Notes under the pieces: model-generated | What the model was told of the DNA's origin: nothing | The model's database searches: none | The model's input: the letters and a program-made list of their open reading frames with translations, nothing else | Shown here: positions 60,615-64,000 of the stretch, piece by piece | Numbering within the stretch: position 1 is the stretch's first letter | How the letters are laid out: every line of letters starts with the position of its first letter | Source: Labrys sp. WJW | GTDB taxonomy: Bacteria > Pseudomonadota > Alphaproteobacteria > Rhizobiales > Labraceae | Direction of reading: 5' to 3' | DNA: 64,000 nucleotides | NCBI RefSeq assembly: GCF_001676615.1 | Contig: NZ_LYXZ01000061.1 | Span: forward strand, 1-64,000 | Translations under genes and position numbers: made by a program

Positions 60615-60859
60615 GAGGCTTCGGCGCGTCAGGCGTCGTCGTTGAACTTTCCGGGATCGGCGTTGTGCTGGCGCACGGATCTATGGTGGCCTCGCCAGGC
60701 CAGGCACCTGAAGCAGGGTGTGCCGATCCCCGGACCGGCATCCCTGGAAAATGTGACATTGGCTGGTGGAGGACGCCGATCTGGAGGTCGGCGCAACGAT
60801 CCTGTATCTATCCCGTTGGGTCGACATGGGCGAGATGCCCGTCAATTCGGGCAATCCGC

Positions 60860-61534
60860 GTGAAGCTAGCCAATCTCTGCCGCCATGTCGAAACCGCCGG
60901 TCTCTCGCTGCGGGGTGCCTTCCATGTCCGGCCCGAAGATGGCATGCCCGCTATCGGCGGCTGTCCCGTGGCGACCCTCGTCTTGCTGGGCTGGGCGGAT
61001 GGCCGGCAATGGCCGCATTTTGCTGTCGCGCCGGAGGCTGCCGATGGCCTGCCCCACCCGCTCGACCGGTGGTCGAAGCGGGTTGTCGATGCCATGGCGG
61101 GCGAGTTCGGCGCGCTGGCGCTCTATCCCTTCGGCGGGCCGCCCTATTGGCCATTCCAGCGCTGGGCGCAACGGGGGGATACCGTCTTCGCCTCGCCGCT
61201 CGGCATCTATGTTCACCCCGCACACGGCTTATGGCACAGCTATCGCGGCGCACTCGCCTTCGCCGAAAGGCTCGATCTGCCGCCGCGCCTGGAAATGGCC
61301 CATCCCTGCCGCACTTGCGCGGCCCAGCCCTGCCTTGGCACTTGCCCGGTCGGTGCCTTCACGCCGGCGGGCTATGATGTCGAGCGCTGCGTCCAACATG
61401 TGCGCTCGGCCGAGGGAAGCGCCTGCCGGCAGGGCGGGTGCCTTGCCCGCCGGGCTTGCCCGGTCGCGCCTGACAAAGCCTATGGTCCGGAGGAGGCCGG
61501 CTTCTACATGAAGGCTTTCCTGGCCGCGCATTGA
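60860..61534 (+). CDS. Cysteine-rich ferredoxin-like protein
   Basis: The product is 224 aa from GTG 60860; the frame extends to 60665 but that region does not look coding. The N-terminal half (LRGAFHVRPEDGMPAIGGCPVATLVLLGW and YPFGGPPYWPFQRWAQRG) resembles rhizobial ferredoxin-like proteins. The C-terminal half carries CRTCAAQPCLGTCPVGAF, then CVQHVRSAEGSACRQGGCLARRACPVA, giving two potential Fe-S sites. It has affinities to QueG and reductive dehalogenase Fe-S domains. No partner is identified. It precedes a palindromic terminator. Confidence 0.7.
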   Translation: MKLANLCRHVETAGLSLRGAFHVRPEDGMPAIGGCPVATLVLLGWADGRQWPHFAVAPEAADGLPHPLDRWSKRVVDAMAGEFGALALYPFGGPPYWPFQRWAQRGDTVFASPLGIYVHPAHGLWHSYRGALAFAERLDLPPRLEMAHPCRTCAAQPCLGTCPVGAFTPAGYDVERCVQHVRSAEGSACRQGGCLARRACPVAPDKAYGPEEAGFYMKAFLAAH

Positions 61535-61536
61535 AA

Positions 61537-61562
61537 ATGGGCGGGTCTGCAGACCCGCCCAT
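61537..61562. terminator. 26-bp perfect palindrome between convergent genes
   Basis: ATGGGCGGGTCTG is followed by its exact complement, giving a 13-bp stem with minimal loop. It lies between the stops of the ferredoxin-like gene (+) and the slipin gene (-). No U-tract is visible, so its termination efficiency is uncertain. Confidence 0.65.
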
Positions 61563-61563
61563 C

Positions 61564-62724
61564 TCACTTGCCGTTGCCTGGCGCCAGATCCCGCAGCTTG
61601 GCGAGATCGTTCATCAGGCCGCCGACACCGTTGTGCACCGTCAGGCGCTCGACCTTGCCGGCGATCGCCTCCAGGGCTTCCAGCTCCTTGAGCCGCAGCA
61701 TCACCGGATTCTCCGCCATCACCTTGGCCGTGTTGAGCAGCGAACGGGTGGCGTTCGTCTCCTCGCGGCGACGGATGACATTGGCCTCGGCCTGCTTCTC
61801 GACGGCCACGACCTGGTTGAGAATCTCGCGCATCTCGCCCGGCAGGATCACATCCTTCAGGGCGATCTCGCCGACCTCGATGCCGATGGCGGCCATGTCG
61901 ACGCGCACCTTCTCGGCAGCCTCGGCGTCGACAACGGTCTTGCGCTCCAGGAGCTGGTCGAGTGTCAAGGTGCCGAGCGCCTTGCGGAAGGCATATTGCA
62001 GGGCGCGGTAGAAGGCATCCTCGCAATCCTTGACGGCGGTGACCGCCTTCACGGGGTCGGCGACGCGGAACTCGGCCGCGATGTTGACGCGGATGGTCAC
62101 CCGGTCGCGCGTCAGCACTTCCTGGCCGTTGACGTCGAGCGAACGCTGGCGCACGTCGATCGCCTTGACCTGAACCGGCTTGCCGATGTTCCAGAAGCCG
62201 TGCACGCCCGGCGGCAGGGTGCGGATGAAGGCGCCATCGACATAGAGCAGGCCGACCTGGCCGTCCTGCACGGCGTGCAGCAGCACGAGGTCGGCCTTGC
62301 GGGCCTGTACCAGGCGCGGGATCAGGCCCGGCTCGACGGCAAGATCGGCCGGCGGCTCGATCGGCGTGAAGGCCCAGGGCCCGGCCGCGTTCCACACGGT
62401 GAGCTTGCGATCGGGGCCGAGCACTGCGTGGACGACACCATCTCGCTCGACGAGCGCGACCGTGCCCGGCGCGGTGCGCAAACGCCGCAGATGCTGCTCG
62501 GCGACGGCCGGAAGCTTGTCGAACAAGGCCTTCTCGAGAGGGGAGCTGAACGATCCGGCTTCGATGTCGTGGCGCAGGACCTCGATCTCGTCGCCCCGGC
62601 CGGCAAGCATGTGCTCGCCCGGCCCCAGAATGGCGCGCACCTCGCCCTTGCCTAGCACGATGGCGCGCTCGGTTTCCTTCACCACGACGCGCTGGCGCCG
62701 CAAAATCAGGTCGAGAAAAGTCAT
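61564..62724 (-). CDS. SPFH/slipin-family membrane scaffold protein
   Basis: The product is 386 aa from ATG 62724 (GAAAGGAGACGAC upstream); the open frame to 63021 covers the upstream region without support. A short N-terminal membrane-associated segment is followed by the SPFH domain (about 170-330: QKDLVLLHAVQDGQV-like start, GFWNIGKPVQVKAIDVRQRSLDVNGQEVLTRDRVTIRVNIAAEFRV, LTLDQLLERKTVVDAEA) and an oligomerising coiled coil (VVAVEKQAEANVIRRREETNATRSLL). SPFH proteins form microdomain scaffolds. There is no NfeD protease gene nearby, unlike in most slipin loci. Confidence 0.85.
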   Translation of the reverse strand: MTFLDLILRRQRVVVKETERAIVLGKGEVRAILGPGEHMLAGRGDEIEVLRHDIEAGSFSSPLEKALFDKLPAVAEQHLRRLRTAPGTVALVERDGVVHAVLGPDRKLTVWNAAGPWAFTPIEPPADLAVEPGLIPRLVQARKADLVLLHAVQDGQVGLLYVDGAFIRTLPPGVHGFWNIGKPVQVKAIDVRQRSLDVNGQEVLTRDRVTIRVNIAAEFRVADPVKAVTAVKDCEDAFYRALQYAFRKALGTLTLDQLLERKTVVDAEAAEKVRVDMAAIGIEVGEIALKDVILPGEMREILNQVVAVEKQAEANVIRRREETNATRSLLNTAKVMAENPVMLRLKELEALEAIAGKVERLTVHNGVGGLMNDLAKLRDLAPGNGK

Positions 62725-63040
62725 GTCGTCTCCTTTCGGCGAGCTCAGCTCATCTGCCGATTGTCCTTTCGTGATTGAGGATTGGCCCCGGCAAAGATCC
62801 GGGAACCGGTGACGTTTGCCCATGGCGGGCGGGCGGCAGCGGGGCGCAAGGCCGGGCGGCGAGCGCGGAGCCCGAAGGCTTCGTCGCCGGTCGCCGGGCG
62901 TCTTGCCCTTATCCGCAGGCCAGGCCGCGGGCGAACGGCTTCGGGTACTCCGGCCGAAGCGGCACCCCGTGGGGGCGGCCTCTGCGGAGGACCGTCGGCA
63001 TGCCAGTTCCCGGACCGTCAAGGGTGAAGCGTTTTTCAGG
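62725..63040. other. Upstream region of the slipin gene (316 bp)
   Basis: No gene is supported on either strand; the plus-strand frames that cross it are GC-skewed and continue into the tRNA-like genes. It probably carries the slipin promoter and the 3' flank of the tRNA-like genes. I see no named motif. Confidence 0.4.
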
Positions 63041-63113
63041 CGCTTGGAGAAGGAGTCGAACCTTCGACACGTAGATTATGAGTCTACTGCTCTACCCACT
63101 GAGCTATCCGAGG
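63041..63113 (-). tRNA. tRNA-Met(CAT)-like gene with mismatched acceptor stem
   Basis: On the minus strand the 73 nt fold as a cloverleaf. The D stem is GCTC/GAGC, the anticodon stem GTAGA/TCTAC with loop CTCATAA (anticodon CAT), the variable loop GTGTC and the T arm GAAGG-TTCGACT-CCTTC. The acceptor arms CCTCGGA and TCCAAGC pair at five of seven positions, with C-C at 1-72 and C-A at 4-69. No CCA is encoded. Its 5' end abuts the next tRNA-like gene with no spacer. Confidence 0.55.
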
Positions 63114-63184
63114 GTGAGTTGGCAGGAATCGAACCCGCGACCTCCGGCTGTGTGGCCGGTGCTCTACCACTGAGCTACATCCCA
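63114..63184 (-). tRNA. tRNA-like gene with short anticodon loop (identity unclear)
   Basis: On the minus strand 71 nt give a D arm (GCTC/GAGC), a T arm (GCGGG-TTCGATT-CCTGC) and an acceptor stem TGGGATG/CAACTCA with one A-A mismatch. The anticodon stem CCGGC/GCCGG closes a loop of only six bases (CACACA) instead of seven and lacks the usual T at position 33. The overall sequence resembles tRNA-Trp or tRNA-Val(CAC) types. No CCA is encoded. It may be a pseudo-tRNA. Confidence 0.4.
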
Positions 63185-63341
63185 ATCCGGTCCCGAAACG
63201 ATCTCCGTACGCAGGGCGGCAGAGCCGCCTGCGCGGGCGGAGGTTTCGAGCTCCGGCCGCTGACATCGTTCCGGCTGGTTGACCGGGGCGCGGCTTATAG
63301 CCGCATCCCCATGGCCATGCAAGAGGGATTTCGGAAATATT

Positions 63342-64000
63342 TTATTTGAGCTTGGGTTTGGTGACGGGAAACTCGCGCCAATACTCGGCACTCCCCCGGC
63401 GCAGCACCTTGTCTTCCGGCAGGATCTCGAAGGGGGAGAGCGTCGACTTCTCTCGGAGGTTGCCGAACAGGGCAGGTCCGTCCAAGCCCTCGAGCAGGTC
63501 GAAGAGCTGCTCGAAGCGGTCGATCACGAAATAGCTCGCCTGGAAGTCGTCGATGTAATAGCCGGTGCGCATCACCCGCTCGAAATCGAAGGCGAGATGG
63601 TGGGCGGAAGCATCTTCCACGGCGTATTTCGCTTCGCCGAAGGAAGAGACGATGCCCGCGCCATAAATGCGGATGCCTTCGGGCTTGCGGATGAGGCCGA
63701 ATTCGATGGTGTACCAGTTGAGGCGGGCGAGGAATTTCACGCCCTTGTTGTCGATGGCCTCGAGGCCGAGCCGGCCATATTCGTTCATATAGTCGGCATA
63801 GGCGGGGTTGGTGAGCAGCGGCACATGGCCGAAGACATCGTGGAAGATGTCGGGCTCTTCGAGATAATCGAGTTGCGCGCGCGTCCGGATGAAGGTGCCG
63901 GCCGGAAAGCGCCGGCTCGCCAGCATCTCGAAGAAGGGGCGGGAGGCGATGAGGCCGGGCACGGCCACGACCTCCCAGCCGGTGGCCCGTCGTAGCCTCT
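63342..64000 (-). CDS. phhA: Phenylalanine 4-hydroxylase (5' end outside window)
   Basis: The visible 218 residues continue in frame to the right edge (LRRATGWEVVAVPGLI), so the start is outside. The iron ligands are present: two His in DIFHDVFGHVPLLT and Glu in WYTIEFGLI. Further family blocks are RRFPAGTFIRTRAQLDYLEEPD, FLARLNWYT and GAGIVSSFGEAKYAVE. The enzyme converts phenylalanine to tyrosine with tetrahydropterin and non-heme iron. The C-terminus is complete. Confidence 0.93.
   Translation of the reverse strand, partial: RLRRATGWEVVAVPGLIASRPFFEMLASRRFPAGTFIRTRAQLDYLEEPDIFHDVFGHVPLLTNPAYADYMNEYGRLGLEAIDNKGVKFLARLNWYTIEFGLIRKPEGIRIYGAGIVSSFGEAKYAVEDASAHHLAFDFERVMRTGYYIDDFQASYFVIDRFEQLFDLLEGLDGPALFGNLREKSTLSPFEILPEDKVLRRGSAEYWREFPVTKPKLK

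Noticed and set aside
1..64000. CRISPR array, prophage or insertion sequence
   Set aside because: No regularly spaced repeats, transposase, integrase or phage structural genes were seen; the only repeat element found is the REP-like unit.

Overview
The window looks like a chromosomal segment of a GC-rich alphaproteobacterium of the Hyphomicrobiales (Rhizobiales). I base this on the gene families (a FeuPQ-type system with a PepSY protein in front, cycHJKL, a ClpS2-type adaptor, DUF1491, DUF1254/DUF1214, YcgN), on Irr-type iron boxes and on gene order recalled from rhizobia (cycHJKL, degP, response regulator, kinase, glnE, PleC-like kinase, pepN). Coding density is high, many neighbours overlap by 4 nt, and I see no insertion sequence, prophage or CRISPR array. 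I could not run any database search; genus and orthology statements are inference.

Region 1 (1-8.7 kb): a membrane PAS histidine kinase cut by the left edge, a peptidoglycan-binding membrane protein and a DUF1491 protein; a palindrome cluster; a small conserved-looking gene overlapping a broken ADP-ribosylglycohydrolase; then on the minus strand a class A penicillin-binding protein with DUF1214 and DUF1254 genes; a glyoxalase-fold protein and a YcgN cysteine-cluster protein. Region 2 (8.7-18.7 kb): two very small membrane-protein candidates, two tandem secreted trypsin-like proteases whose mature N-terminus appears to be made directly by signal peptidase, a PepSY-response regulator-kinase cassette (feuNPQ type), a REP/BIME-like repeat, a surface-antigen-like lipoprotein and the cytochrome c maturation operon ccmI-E-F-H.

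Region 3 (18.7-25 kb): Dps and a four-gene minus-strand iron/heme uptake cassette (ECF sigma factor, FecR-type regulator, TonB-dependent receptor with signalling domain, dedicated TonB), with an Irr-like box upstream of the sigma factor. It sits between ccmH and degP, genes I recall as adjacent in rhizobia. Region 4 (25-38 kb): DegP, an OmpR-type two-component pair, GlnE, ClpS2 with a small coiled-coil protein, a PleC-like kinase preceded by a cluster of GANTC (CcrM) sites, and aminopeptidase N. Region 5 (38-46.5 kb): an ABC exporter, a lysophospholipid-transporter/acyltransferase/acyl-ACP synthetase fusion in an operon with a TetR regulator and a 36-bp upstream palindrome, and RecQ.

Region 6 (46.5-52 kb): a COG0523 GTPase with a Zur-like box, followed by a cobalamin riboswitch controlling a BtuF/BtuC/BtuD-like ABC importer and a SAM methyltransferase. 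Region 7 (52-57.2 kb): transaldolase, a GreA-type factor, a racemase-fold protein with no cysteine at all, divergent bacterioferritin and Bfd genes with Irr-type boxes, and an ECF sigma/anti-sigma pair. Region 8 (57.2-64 kb): dihydropyrimidine dehydrogenase PreT/PreA behind a RutR-like operator, an EthD-type protein, a cysteine-rich ferredoxin-like protein, an SPFH/slipin protein, two abutting degenerate-looking tRNA genes and phenylalanine 4-hydroxylase cut by the right edge. Iron, heme, cobalamin and zinc handling recur through the second half. I did not find a clearly new multi-gene defence or biosynthetic system; the most unusual items are the zymogen-free protease pair, the cysteine-less racemase homologue, the abutting tRNA-like genes and the riboswitch operon with a methyltransferase.
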